A DNA stretch of 64,000 bases from Photobacterium sp. GJ3 (GTDB taxonomy: Bacteria > Pseudomonadota > Gammaproteobacteria > Enterobacterales > Vibrionaceae). The stretch is from positions 682,001-746,000 of the forward strand of contig NZ_CP073579.1 in the NCBI RefSeq assembly GCF_018199995.1, written 5' to 3'. The notes below the pieces were generated by a model. The model searched no databases and was not told the DNA's origin. It was given only the letters and a program-made list of their open reading frames with translations. Positions 43,953 through 52,008 of the stretch are shown here, in pieces; position 1 is the stretch's first letter, and each line of letters begins with the position of its first letter. The position numbers and the translations under genes are program-made.

Positions 43953-44787
43953 GCTCAGTCTCTCCTGCCAGTTGCTGTAACCAGGAACCATGAATCACCG
44001 CAATACTGCCTTTCAGAATCACAGGGCAATGCAACGCCGTATGCAGCCTCGCCAATTGCTTCAGGATGGCTTGCGGGAGTTTGCTTTCGCCCACCACCAG
44101 TACCTGCGCAAAATCCTGTTGTGATACGGCGGCTTCTAATCCGTGCAATTTGCCCTGAAATGGCAGATTCTCCAGGATAGTGACACTGTCACCATCCAGA
44201 CTCAGCGCCAGCGCCGAGAGCCAGATATGATGTGAGATACCATCCTGTGCCGGCTCAAAACTCAGCAACAGTGCTTTTCGTCCGTTTCTCTTGCGGGCTT
44301 TCGCAACCAGTGCAGCGCAGTGCTCGATTAAAGCGGATTGCCATAATGCGCACTGTATGGGCTTGAGCGGATTCGCACTCTCATTCAATTGCCGGTCGAC
44401 GGGCTCAACCACCTGCTCGATAAACAATGACAGCGGATATTCTTTCATCAGCTGAGTTAACAGTTGTTCCAGCTTTCCGCGTCGGCATTCAGCCAGCGCA
44501 GTCATCACAGGTGTCACCCAGGCCTGCTCGCTTTCCTGCTCTGCGACAGCCTCTGATCCGGTTTCGAGCAACGGACGCACTTTACTGATAGCGACGCCTT
44601 TATCGAGCCAGGACACAATCAGCTGAATCCGCTCAATATCTTCCTGCGTGTACAGTCTGTGCCCTTTTTCGGTCCGCTGCGGTTTGATTAAGCCATACCG
44701 GCGCTGCCAGGCACGCAAGGTCACCGAGTTGACGCCGGTGATTTCAGAGACTTCACGGATTGCAAATAATTTCACTTCAGAGGCCAT
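43939..44787 (-). CDS. MerR-family regulator, class II LitR-like
   Basis: 282 residues. The MerR winged helix is at residues 6-75: LFAIREVSEITGVNSVTLRA, WQRRYGLIKPQRTEKGHRLY, TQEDIERIQLIVSWL. The rest (about 85-275) resembles the helical and Rossmann-like part of B12-dependent LitR/CarH regulators, but the DxHxxG cobalamin loop is not evident (here AQDGISHHIWLSAL). This fits class II LitR and MlrA-like proteins, which lack bound B12 and rely on a partner such as a short LOV photoreceptor. It sits second in the operon and overlaps both neighbours, so it likely controls itself through the palindromic sites upstream of 45721. Confidence 0.88.
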   Translation of the reverse strand: MASEVKLFAIREVSEITGVNSVTLRAWQRRYGLIKPQRTEKGHRLYTQEDIERIQLIVSWLDKGVAISKVRPLLETGSEAVAEQESEQAWVTPVMTALAECRRGKLEQLLTQLMKEYPLSLFIEQVVEPVDRQLNESANPLKPIQCALWQSALIEHCAALVAKARKRNGRKALLLSFEPAQDGISHHIWLSALALSLDGDSVTILENLPFQGKLHGLEAAVSQQDFAQVLVVGESKLPQAILKQLARLHTALHCPVILKGSIAVIHGSWLQQLAGETEHDEA

Positions 44788-45721
44788 AACGTAATTTCAA
44801 CTCCTCCGGATACGGATGAAGGAATGTCTGCAATTGCAGATACGGATCCGGAAATTCTTTCAGGTAATGATTAATCAGTGCCAAAGGCACCAGAATCGGC
44901 TGATGCCCCAATCGGTAACTTTGGATCAGATCCAGCAGTTCCTGCTTTTGCGCCTTGGTCAGATTGCGTTTGAAATATCCCTGCAGGTGCATCAGCACAT
45001 TGGTATTGTTTTTGCGGTTGGCCCGGTGACTCAGTGCCGCCATAAATTGCTGACGGTACGTGGCAAAGAATTCATTCAGATCCCAGTGTTTAATCCCGGC
45101 CACCAGAGGCCCCATCGACTTGTAAGCCGCGGGACAATGTGCCATCAGCACGAATTTGTATCGGGAATGAAACTTCACAAAAGCATCGATTGTCGGCTGC
45201 TGACCCACACTCTGATAAAAATCGTGCAGGGCATGAATACGGAATACAAAGTTCTCCCGCAGCACCGGATCATGTAATCGTCCGTCTTCTTCAACAGGCA
45301 ACCAAGGCATGGCTGCCATCAGCTTGCGCGTGAAGACACCAACCGTGCCTCCCGGCACCGTATTACCATTCGGAATGTACAGTTTCACCCGCTCCATTCC
45401 GCAGGTCGGCGATTTAGCACAAACGATGAAACCACACAGATCATTGAGGCCAGCAATATGACGCTCGGCGAAACTCTGCATCGCCGCTGTATAGTCGTTT
45501 TCACCTTGCTTGCTATCGACTAAATGCTCGCCGTCTTCCTGCTGAACCAACCGGATAGTCGGACGGGGCACAGGCAAACCAATCGCCATTTCCGGACAGA
45601 CCGGACGAAACCGAACGTATTGAGCCAGCTCATCGGTCACGAACCGATTCCGCTTATGCCCGCCATCGAATCGTACTTTCTCGCCAAGTACACAGGCACT
45701 GATACCCACCGGAATAGACAT
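44777..45721 (-). CDS. DUF523-DUF1722 protein (YbgA-like)
   Basis: 314 residues. The N-terminal DUF523 part (about 1-140) has conserved Cys: IPVGISACVLGEKVRFDGGH, RPVCPEMAIGLPVPR and VCAKSPTCGMERVKLY, probably metal or Fe-S binding. The C-terminal DUF1722 part (about 190-314) has FHSRYKFVLMAHCPAAYKSM, VLMHLQGYFKRNLTKAQKQE and LIQSYRLGHQPILVPLALIN. E. coli ybgA (DUF1722) also sits next to phr. I chose ATG 45721, which begins at the DUF523 start; the open frame to 45784 runs through the operator. First gene of the operon. Confidence 0.93.
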   Translation of the reverse strand: MSIPVGISACVLGEKVRFDGGHKRNRFVTDELAQYVRFRPVCPEMAIGLPVPRPTIRLVQQEDGEHLVDSKQGENDYTAAMQSFAERHIAGLNDLCGFIVCAKSPTCGMERVKLYIPNGNTVPGGTVGVFTRKLMAAMPWLPVEEDGRLHDPVLRENFVFRIHALHDFYQSVGQQPTIDAFVKFHSRYKFVLMAHCPAAYKSMGPLVAGIKHWDLNEFFATYRQQFMAALSHRANRKNNTNVLMHLQGYFKRNLTKAQKQELLDLIQSYRLGHQPILVPLALINHYLKEFPDPYLQLQTFLHPYPEELKLRYGL

Positions 45722-45726
45722 GTCAC

Positions 45727-45803
45727 ACCTATACAAAAATATTTCTTGTACAAGAATCTTAGATAAGACACCGGAGTTGTACAAGAAAAAAAAATGTATA
45801 GGT
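45727..45803. promoter_or_regulatory. Mirror-symmetric MerR/LitR-type operator with promoter
   Basis: Four half-sites form two inverted modules: TATACA 45730-45735, 11 bases, TGTACA 45747-45752; then TGTACA 45778-45783, 11 bases, TGTATA 45795-45800. Extended, ACCTATACA (45727-45735) matches the reverse complement of TGTATAGGT (45795-45803), and the whole array is symmetric about 45765. On the minus strand TTGTAC, 17 bases, TAAGAT makes a good -35/-10 pair inside it. Class II LitR and MlrA sites are, as I recall, of the form T(G/A)TACA-N12-TGTA(C/T)A. It lies just before the first gene of the operon, whose second gene encodes a MerR protein. Confidence 0.82.
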
Positions 45804-45832
45804 TTGTAACAGCTCTGAGTTCAGGGGAAAAA

Positions 45833-45861
45833 AAAGCTGCCTGAGCGATTCAGGCAGCTTT
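45833..45861 (-). terminator. Terminator after the truncated NYN gene
   Basis: 12-bp stem AAAGCTGCCTGA / TCAGGCAGCTTT with a 5-base loop, followed on the minus strand by TTTTTTTCC. It isolates the operon promoter from upstream reading. Confidence 0.92.
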
Positions 45862-45883
45862 CAAATTTTTCAGCTCAATGAGG

Positions 45884-46171
45884 TCAACCAACCAGCCACG
45901 AGGTTTTGAATGACTTCGTCAGCAAATGTTCATGACCAGGTCGCTTCACGGGTTCTCGCATCTGGTCATCGAATGGCGGCGCATCATAATAATAGATGCG
46001 GTACAAATCGCCTCTTCGCGAAGCCTTTTGATGTTTTCGAACTAAGGTATATAAAACGCTGATGAGATGTTCAGGTTTCAATTCGCAAGCGGAAAAAAAT
46101 TTACGATGGAAATATCGAACCCGATGAACAAAATATCCACCATCAACAAAGAAAGTAATTTTTCGATTCAT
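45884..46171 (-). pseudogene. Truncated NYN-domain (LabA/DUF88-like) protein
   Basis: The 95-residue product starts MNRKITFFVDGGYFVHRVRY and has LYRIYYYDAPPFDDQM, which is the first third of an NYN-domain RNase-like protein with the first catalytic Asp (FFVDGGYF). Full-length relatives are about 250 residues and contain a second acidic core (SGDADF) that is missing here. After about residue 78 the sequence (KRPGHEHLLTKSFKTSWLVG) is not like the family. It ends before a strong terminator, so it looks like an internal deletion that kept the gene ends. Confidence 0.7.
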
Positions 46172-46383
46172 GTTCGCCCAGATGCTAAAAAGCTCGGGAC
46201 TGTTGATATCCGCTAATTATATGGATATGAACTGTACCGAGCTATGTCCGTATCGTAGTCTGATGCAGAGCAGACTGTCAAATCCTTTGATCAAAAAACA
46301 GCCCTGACTGACTGATTTCATCTGAGTGCGAGTCTACAGAAATTTACTGGGTTCACAAGAAGATAACCTCTCCATCCTTGTCT

Positions 46384-46800
46384 TCAGTGATCAGATTGCG
46401 AAGCTTGTTCTTTTTCTGAACGCCAGCGTTCAAAATCCTCCAGATCCTGTTGTACAAGCTTAAGGCAGACGGCCAGAATCAGTGCATCGTCCGTGAGGCC
46501 GAGAAACGGAATCACGTCCGGCAGTACATCCAGCGGATTAAACACATAAAGCAAGGCTGTCACAATGGCGGCGATGGTGAACCAGGGAATTTCCCGGTAT
46601 TCCCCTTTCCAGTAGGCTTTGACCAGACTGTACATTGATTTCACAACATTGAAGTACTGTCGCAGGGACCCATTTTTCTGAACTTTTTCTTCAATGTCCT
46701 GTTCTTTTTCCAGGACCCGCTCAATGTCTTTATCAGTCACCTTTTTCGAAGATTTTTCCAGTTTTGCTGCCGCTTCCTGTTCTGTCATTTTTCCTGCCAT
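46384..46800 (-). CDS. YkvA family (DUF1232) membrane protein
   Basis: 138 residues. A charged, helical N-terminus (about 1-60, including EKEQDIEEKVQKNG) precedes the DUF1232 core WFTIAAIVTALLYVFNPLDV and LPDVIPFLGLTDDALILAVC with its invariant PxDxxPD-type motif. Predicted inner-membrane, one or two helices. Function unknown. It is a single gene between divergent spacing and the HTH-2TM gene. Confidence 0.9.
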   Translation of the reverse strand: MAGKMTEQEAAAKLEKSSKKVTDKDIERVLEKEQDIEEKVQKNGSLRQYFNVVKSMYSLVKAYWKGEYREIPWFTIAAIVTALLYVFNPLDVLPDVIPFLGLTDDALILAVCLKLVQQDLEDFERWRSEKEQASQSDH

Positions 46801-46940
46801 ACTCAGCGCCTCTGATTCACATGACCTCTGCGTTAACTATGGCTTTTCTGAGAAACATTGTCACCTCATTCCAAAGAGATGATGACCGCAAAAAACAAGC
46901 CGGGAGTTCCCGGCCTGCAATTGTGAATGTTCTAAGTGCA

Positions 46941-47411
46941 TCAAAGCTTTCTGCCCAAACGCTTCTCAACCTGTTTCTTCTCCCAGTCCGTACTGAAAAA
47001 ATTGAACCACTCATAGGTACTTGCAGCCTGAATGGCGACGCCAATCCCCCACCCCATTGCTGGCCACCAGGCCCAGATATAAGAGGGATCTGTGACAAAG
47101 TTGATGACAAACAATAAGCCGATCACCAGACAGTAAGTGATCAGATGCGAATAAAATGCCTTAATATCGCGCACATAAGAGAGCGCGCGTTCTTCTTCCG
47201 TGCTCACCGCGTTTTCCTTGTCCATGTCTGGCTCCTGTTTCAGTTCAGTGATATCGATTTCGAAAACAGCCGCAAAGGACTTCAGGGTCTCCAAGCCGGC
47301 ATTCCCACCGCGCTCAATTCGCTGAATGGTCCGGACACTGACGCCACTCAATTGTGCCAATTGTTCCTGAGACCAGCCACGTTGTAACCTGAGTTTCCGA
47401 ATTATCATCAT
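46941..47411 (-). CDS. XRE-type HTH protein with 2TM domain
   Basis: 156 residues. The N-terminal Cro/CI-type HTH is at 4-60: IIRKLRLQRGWSQEQLAQLS, VSVRTIQRIERGGNAGLETL. After a linker, a 2TM domain (about 85-150) reads FYSHLITYCLVIGLLFVINF, WAWWPAMGWGIGVAIQA and a basic end EKKQVEKRLGRKL. It is a membrane-anchored regulator type common in Bacteroidetes and gammaproteobacteria. Likely self-regulating; its targets are unknown. Confidence 0.9.
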   Translation of the reverse strand: MMIIRKLRLQRGWSQEQLAQLSGVSVRTIQRIERGGNAGLETLKSFAAVFEIDITELKQEPDMDKENAVSTEEERALSYVRDIKAFYSHLITYCLVIGLLFVINFVTDPSYIWAWWPAMGWGIGVAIQAASTYEWFNFFSTDWEKKQVEKRLGRKL

Positions 47412-47526
47412 TCAATTCCCTTTTGCTGTTTCAATGCCAAGCCTACTGAACTTTTCACCCGACAGGCCACGACATGGACCCGACACTAAGCCGACAACCT
47501 TTACTTTTCAATCAGTTAGAACGACA

Positions 47527-47769
47527 TTAAAATTCAATCACATCGAAATGCACATTGGGCTGTGTTGCTTCCATGCGCACCAGTTCATCCAGCACAACGA
47601 TTTGCAACCCACGGCTGGTTTGTAATGACAGGCACTCCTGCCTGTCACTGTTCCGGAGGGTATCTTTCGCATGGCCTTCTATCTGCTGACCATTGTTCAG
47701 GGTCAGCCTGACCGGTAATGTGTACAGACAGGCAATTTCGATATAGTCATATTGCTGACATGAGATCAT
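47527..47769 (-). CDS. rof: Rof (YaeO) family Rho-binding protein
   Basis: 80 residues: MISCQQYDYIEIACLYTLPV, RLTLNNGQQIEGHAKDTLRN, then QIVVLDELVRMEATQPNVHF and ends DVIEF. This matches E. coli Rof, an Sm-like protein that binds Rho and inhibits termination. The conserved N-terminal DYIEIACLY region that contacts Rho is present. Single gene, 39 bases from the GNAT gene on the same strand. Confidence 0.92.
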   Translation of the reverse strand: MISCQQYDYIEIACLYTLPVRLTLNNGQQIEGHAKDTLRNSDRQECLSLQTSRGLQIVVLDELVRMEATQPNVHFDVIEF

Positions 47770-47808
47770 CTTTCAATCTCCAATGCGATGGTTCGGACAG
47801 AGGACCGA

Positions 47809-48207
47809 TCATTTTTTCACCCAATACATCCCTTCAGATTTCGGGCGAACCCGTTGAAAACCAAATTTTTCATACAAAGCCGGGACATCCGCCACCAAAG
47901 ACACATAGGAACGCGGAAAGGCTTCCCGATCAATATAGGCCATCATGCATTCCATGATTTGTCGTCCTAGGCCATTTCCCTGATGCGCCGGGTCGACGGC
48001 GACATCGACAATGTCAAAATTAACGGCACCATCGCCAATCACCCGACCCATCCCGACAACCTGACCCTCATGGACAATATGAACACCATACAAGCTGTTC
48101 GGCAGCCCTTTCACAGCCGCTTCATATGATCGAGACGATAAACCTGAAATTTCGCGTAAACGCAAAAAGTCATCCGGACCAACAACTTGTTCAATCACCT
48201 GGTACAT
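47809..48207 (-). CDS. GNAT family N-acetyltransferase
   Basis: 132 residues. The acetyl-CoA site reads IVDVAVDPAHQGNGLGRQIM (Q/RxxGxG/A), preceded by GMGRVIGDGAVNFD and followed by YVSLVADVPALYEKFGFQRV. Substrate unknown. I chose ATG 48207 (MYQVIEQVV), which has AAAGGA upstream; the ATG at 48222 would put that site within the frame. Preceded 30 bases upstream by a small gene fragment. Confidence 0.9.
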   Translation of the reverse strand: MYQVIEQVVGPDDFLRLREISGLSSRSYEAAVKGLPNSLYGVHIVHEGQVVGMGRVIGDGAVNFDIVDVAVDPAHQGNGLGRQIMECMMAYIDREAFPRSYVSLVADVPALYEKFGFQRVRPKSEGMYWVKK

Positions 48208-48236
48208 CAGTTTTCCTTTCATTCATGGCTGTTCAT

Positions 48237-48341
48237 TCAATTTCCGAAAAATCCGTATCGTCTGTTCTCATCCTGATGAAAATACGCTGCCGCAGCTTCA
48301 ATATCTTTTGAATACGCCTGCACGTTGACGATGTCATACAT
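48237..48341 (-). CDS. 34-residue ORF, possible remnant of a GNAT-like gene
   Basis: ATG 48341 with a very good GGAGG site gives MYDIVNVQAYSKDIEAAAAY then FHQDENRRYGFFGN. It resembles the N-terminal ends of some acetyltransferase-like proteins, in which AAAYFHQ would continue into a longer fold, but it stops after 34 codons. It could be a remnant or a true small protein. The strong ribosome site and position just before the GNAT gene argue that it is translated. Confidence 0.45.
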   Translation of the reverse strand: MYDIVNVQAYSKDIEAAAAYFHQDENRRYGFFGN

Positions 48342-48508
48342 CACTGAACCTCCGCAAAAATAAGAGATGAAACAAGACTCAGGAGTAACCCGGATTGCCC
48401 CCGATCCTACCCGGATACTCAATAAAGTTGATATGCAATGAAAGGAATCGTGATCGTCTTCAATGGAAATGCACTGCTGGTGGAACGTTTGAAGTTCATT
48501 CGACGAAA

Positions 48509-48530
48509 AAACCCGCACTACTGCGGGTTT
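48509..48530 (-). terminator. Terminator of the yddG-like gene
   Basis: Stem AAACCCGCA / TGCGGGTTT with loop CTAC, directly after the stop at 48538 on the minus strand, followed by TTTCGTC. Confidence 0.88.
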
Positions 48531-48537
48531 GTGGGGA

Positions 48538-49455
48538 TCAGGCTTGCTCTTCCTGTATCGGAACCGGCTCAGGTTTTTCACGGGTGATCCACCAGCACAG
48601 GATAGATGCGAAAGTCACCATCACAACCCCTTGCCAGAACGTTGCAGTGAGCGTCAGCCCAAGCAGCTGCGCCGATAAAAATGTTGAAAATACCGGAACA
48701 AAGTAAGACAAAGTAGCCAGCAGTACCATATTGCCGCGCAGAATCCCGAGATTCCACAACGCATAACCACCGCCCATCGCCAGACCCGCCAGCAGCAGAT
48801 CCCGGATCACCGGAAGATCAAACGCCATTGGGGGCTCATGAGAAAATAGATATTTCACCCAAAGGGCGACGGCTGTTGCCGCAAAAAACCAAGTGATCGC
48901 ATTTTTGCCATCCGCCATCAGGCGGGTCAGATTACAGTAAATCGCCCAGATAAATGCACCGCTCAACGCCAGCGTATAACTGACCGGGTTACTTTGTACA
49001 TTGGCGATTAACTGGGAAATCGATAAACCGCTGTCGCCGGAAACTGTCCAGGCAACGCCCAAAAAAGATAATAACAACGAGGGATATAACAGCCAGCTGA
49101 CTGAGCGACGAGAAAAGATCACCGCAAACAAAACAGTCAGGCACGGCCAGAGGTAATTGATCAACCCCATCTCAACCGCTTGCAACCGGTCATTGGCCAT
49201 CCCCAGAGACAGCGCCAGACACATCTCATAGCTGACAAACAGCCCCCCACCCAGCACAAGATATTTGTAGGAAAAAGAAGACAATTTGGGCAAACCAACC
49301 GTCAGGATAAGAATGACAGCACTGACACTGTAGATCATGGCGGCCCCACCCACCGGACCCAGTTGCTCGGTCACATTTCGGATCAGGGCAACCACACTGC
49401 TGAAAAGAAAAATTGCGCCACACCCGGCCAGCGTAAATTGATGACTGCGAACCAC
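48538..49455 (-). CDS. yddG: YddG-like DMT exporter (EamA family)
   Basis: 305 residues with ten hydrophobic helices in two EamA repeats. The sequence GCGAIFLFSSVVALIRNVTE, YEMCLALSLGMANDRLQAVE, MGLINYLWPCLTVLFAVIFS and AIYCNLTRLMADGKNAITWF match YddG, an inner-membrane exporter of aromatic amino acids and related compounds. It has its own terminator. Confidence 0.9.
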   Translation of the reverse strand: MVRSHQFTLAGCGAIFLFSSVVALIRNVTEQLGPVGGAAMIYSVSAVILILTVGLPKLSSFSYKYLVLGGGLFVSYEMCLALSLGMANDRLQAVEMGLINYLWPCLTVLFAVIFSRRSVSWLLYPSLLLSFLGVAWTVSGDSGLSISQLIANVQSNPVSYTLALSGAFIWAIYCNLTRLMADGKNAITWFFAATAVALWVKYLFSHEPPMAFDLPVIRDLLLAGLAMGGGYALWNLGILRGNMVLLATLSYFVPVFSTFLSAQLLGLTLTATFWQGVVMVTFASILCWWITREKPEPVPIQEEQA

Positions 49456-49536
49456 GTTTGAACCTTGTTGATGAAAACCTGAGAATCCACAACATTGCCT
49501 GAGAATAAAGGCGAAAACAACCCGAAAGAAAGCCGT

Positions 49537-50091
49537 TTATGGTCCGGATGCATACCTCAGCAACATGACGTCCCGATTCAGCCTTCGGGCTTCCAATAAC
49601 ATCAGTCTTTGCCGTAATTTCACGCCATCCAGAACTTGCTTCCCCTGATTGCTGATAAAGGGCTCCAGTAAAAACTGATATTCATTGATCAAATTTGCAT
49701 CCGCCAGTGATGTGCCCAACGCGGGGCTGCCAAACAGAACAACATTACCGGAGATCCCGGATAAAAATTCTCGTGCCTGATCGATGTCCGGTCCTTTCAG
49801 AATCTCAGTATTCTGCCAGGGATATTCAAGCGGCCGGGTCGTGACAACCCGCTTGGGAATGGACTGTAATTCCATCGCCAGATACTGCATATATTTGGGT
49901 AAGTCCCGCCTTGTTGCGGCTTCAGGCCAAAACGCAGAAAAAAGATCATAAGTGTGACGCCCCAGAATCAAAGCTTCAGATGCATGCAATAATTCAAGGG
50001 CATATTCATGATGTTCCTGATCCACTACAGCATCCGCATGATGGCAGTGACCATTTAATGTCATGTTTAAAGAATAAATCAGATGAGCCAT
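49537..50091 (-). CDS. Dihydrofolate-reductase-like (RibD C-terminal) protein
   Basis: 184 residues. The family pattern is clear: LIYSLNMTLNGHCHHADAVV at the start, ASEALILGRHTYDLFSAFWP, PKRVVTTRPLEYPW and NVVLFGSPALGTSLADANLI. These are NADPH-dependent reductase-like proteins of unknown substrate. I chose ATG 50091 (MAHLIYSLN), the family start; the frame to 50145 is open but not homologous. Confidence 0.88.
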   Translation of the reverse strand: MAHLIYSLNMTLNGHCHHADAVVDQEHHEYALELLHASEALILGRHTYDLFSAFWPEAATRRDLPKYMQYLAMELQSIPKRVVTTRPLEYPWQNTEILKGPDIDQAREFLSGISGNVVLFGSPALGTSLADANLINEYQFLLEPFISNQGKQVLDGVKLRQRLMLLEARRLNRDVMLLRYASGP

Positions 50092-50272
50092 GGCATAACC
50101 CTGTGTCGATAACGCGCGCAGAAACGCTCTGCAAGACTGCCTCATGAGTATTTGCAGAGCACATCAGTTTTGCCAGTTTTCAGGGTCAAAAAGGTGTAAA
50201 AAAGTTTGTTTTTTTGCTGATAAATCAATAACTACTGTTCAGATCGGGCAAGCCTTATCCTGCGACTTTTGA

Positions 50273-50578
50273 TTTGATGATTACAGATCTGTTCACACCG
50301 TAGCCCATGGCTCCCCAGGAACGGAAGAAAAACTACAGGATTGCGGCCAGATCCGGTGCGATCACCAGATTCCCTTTGACAACTTCTTTGTGGAGCTACG
50401 GCCGCCAGATTGGAATGTCATCCAATGCCGCTTTGGTTCTGTGGATCCCTCCTGCACGGTATACCAGCGTTCCAGCTTATCAATCACTGCCAGAGAACTG
50501 TCCTCAATGCCACAACATATTGGGTTGGTTTGTACAAAAAATTCCCCCCTTTGGGATGTAGGACATTTAGATTATTGA
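50273..50578 (+). pseudogene. Possible coding remnant
   Basis: After a TGA at 50270-50272 the plus strand is open for 101 codons to TGA 50576-50578. The translation contains FDNFFVELRPPDWNVIQCRF and ELSSMPQHIGLVCTKN, which look protein-like, but no start codon with a ribosome site is present near its beginning, and I know no homologue. The rest of the 50146-50881 gap is AT-rich, mainly near 50750-50880, and holds the promoter of the next gene. Could be a decayed gene or chance. Confidence 0.28.
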
Positions 50579-50881
50579 CATCATGGCTTTCCATTGTGCA
50601 TGTTTACTAATAAACTCTCGCTTTTGTGAATGAATACCTGTCCCGGCAAGACTAACGAATAGAGCCAAAATGGACCCAATCCCACTTCAATGACGACTTG
50701 AGACTGATGACGAAATCGCCGGTGAATGTAGTGATTTTTTCAAAACGAAGAAAAACTGTATCAAATTTCATAAAATATTTATCATTAAATATAAAAAACA
50801 AAAAAACAAAATTTCCGTTAAATAAAACTGGACAAAAAATTTTATTCCATTAAATTTAAAAAAAACATAAAAGGTCAAATC

Positions 50882-51577
50882 ATGGATATTATATTTAATA
50901 TATTAAAAGTATCTTTTCTTTTCACATTCATTCTGTTTTCTTCATTCTTCCTGGGGCAGAAGCTACCCATTCTTATCAGTGATTACGGTGCAACAAAGAA
51001 AAGAATAACAATGACTCTATCAACCATCTTGATTGGAGTGCTTATGGCATTGGTTTTATATGTTGTTTGCATAGGGTTTTTCTGGAACACTGATGTACTT
51101 ATCTTTTCAATCACAATAACGCTTTTATTGGTAGGCACTTTGATACTATCTATCCTCTTTTCCCAAAAGGAGTATGGATTAATCATGACACAATCTTTTC
51201 CCTTACCCAACGCATTCAAAAACATCCACCTGACTGCGTCAGTAAATAAATTTGTTATCGAACATTCAAAGGGAAAAACAAAACAAGAAAACGATCACCT
51301 CATTAACGGCATCATCTCAGAGGCATTCAAGACCTTGAAAAAGCATAACATCCCATCTGGAAATTATAAGATGGAGTCTCATCTGCTTTGGGATCAAAAA
51401 AGACGAGATAATATCGAGTCGATATTGAAAGAATTAAACGCAATCATCATCGTCAATGAGCGTAGTAGTAAAAGCACTGAACTCATCGGAAATATCACGA
51501 AAACACTATTGACAGGAAAGTACAAACCAAAGCATCACTGGTTTAAAATTGAGTTCAAAATTCAGCATTCCAATTAA
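50882..51577 (+). CDS. Membrane protein of unknown function
   Basis: 231 residues in an AT-rich patch. Three hydrophobic segments lie in the first 110 residues (VSFLFTFILFSSFFLGQKLP; STILIGVLMALVLYVVCIGF; LIFSITITLLLVGTLILSIL). A soluble part of about 120 residues follows, rich in Lys, Asn and His, with SVNKFVIEHSKGKTKQENDH and ESILKELNAIIIVNERSSKS. I do not recognise it. AAAGGT lies about 8 bases before ATG. Base composition differs sharply from flanking genes, suggesting transfer. Confidence 0.65.
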   Translation: MDIIFNILKVSFLFTFILFSSFFLGQKLPILISDYGATKKRITMTLSTILIGVLMALVLYVVCIGFFWNTDVLIFSITITLLLVGTLILSILFSQKEYGLIMTQSFPLPNAFKNIHLTASVNKFVIEHSKGKTKQENDHLINGIISEAFKTLKKHNIPSGNYKMESHLLWDQKRRDNIESILKELNAIIIVNERSSKSTELIGNITKTLLTGKYKPKHHWFKIEFKIQHSN

Positions 51578-51693
51578 ATCCTACAAGAATGTCAATGAGG
51601 TGAGAAAAAACTCACCTCTTTATGAATCCTGTCATATTGATGAACATTGACGTTATCCCTGCCATGAATGCCGGCCCCGGCAAGATATCAAGC

Positions 51694-52008
51694 TCACTCA
51701 TCGGGAAGATTACCTATCTCGACCAGGGATTCGCACGTCTCAAGGTTCTTGCCCACTTCAATCACATAGCGCTGTGTTTTCTCATTTAAAAGTGATGACC
51801 TATTGTAAGAACAGCCACCGCTGTTCGTTTTTTCACCTTGAAGAATCGCACGCTCCAAATCAATCAGTGCCAACCCATGGGGGACATTTCTTTGGGAAAC
51901 GTCTGCCTGATTGAGAAAATCTCTGGCTTCTCCTTCTGTCACGATCCGATAGTTCTTGGCAAATGCATCTACCGATAAGAAAACCATCAACATAAACAGA
52001 TATTTCAT
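51694..52008 (-). CDS. Small exported protein of unknown function
   Basis: 104 residues starting MKYLFMLMVFLSVDAFAKNY, a signal peptide likely cut after AFA. The mature part has two Cys (GGCSYNRSS and LETCESLVE) that could bond, with VTEGEARDFLNQAD near the start. No recognised domain. I chose ATG 52008 because GGGGGC lies just upstream and the signal peptide is then terminal. It is alone on the minus strand, opposite the sulfite dehydrogenase genes. Confidence 0.62.
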   Translation of the reverse strand: MKYLFMLMVFLSVDAFAKNYRIVTEGEARDFLNQADVSQRNVPHGLALIDLERAILQGEKTNSGGCSYNRSSLLNEKTQRYVIEVGKNLETCESLVEIGNLPDE

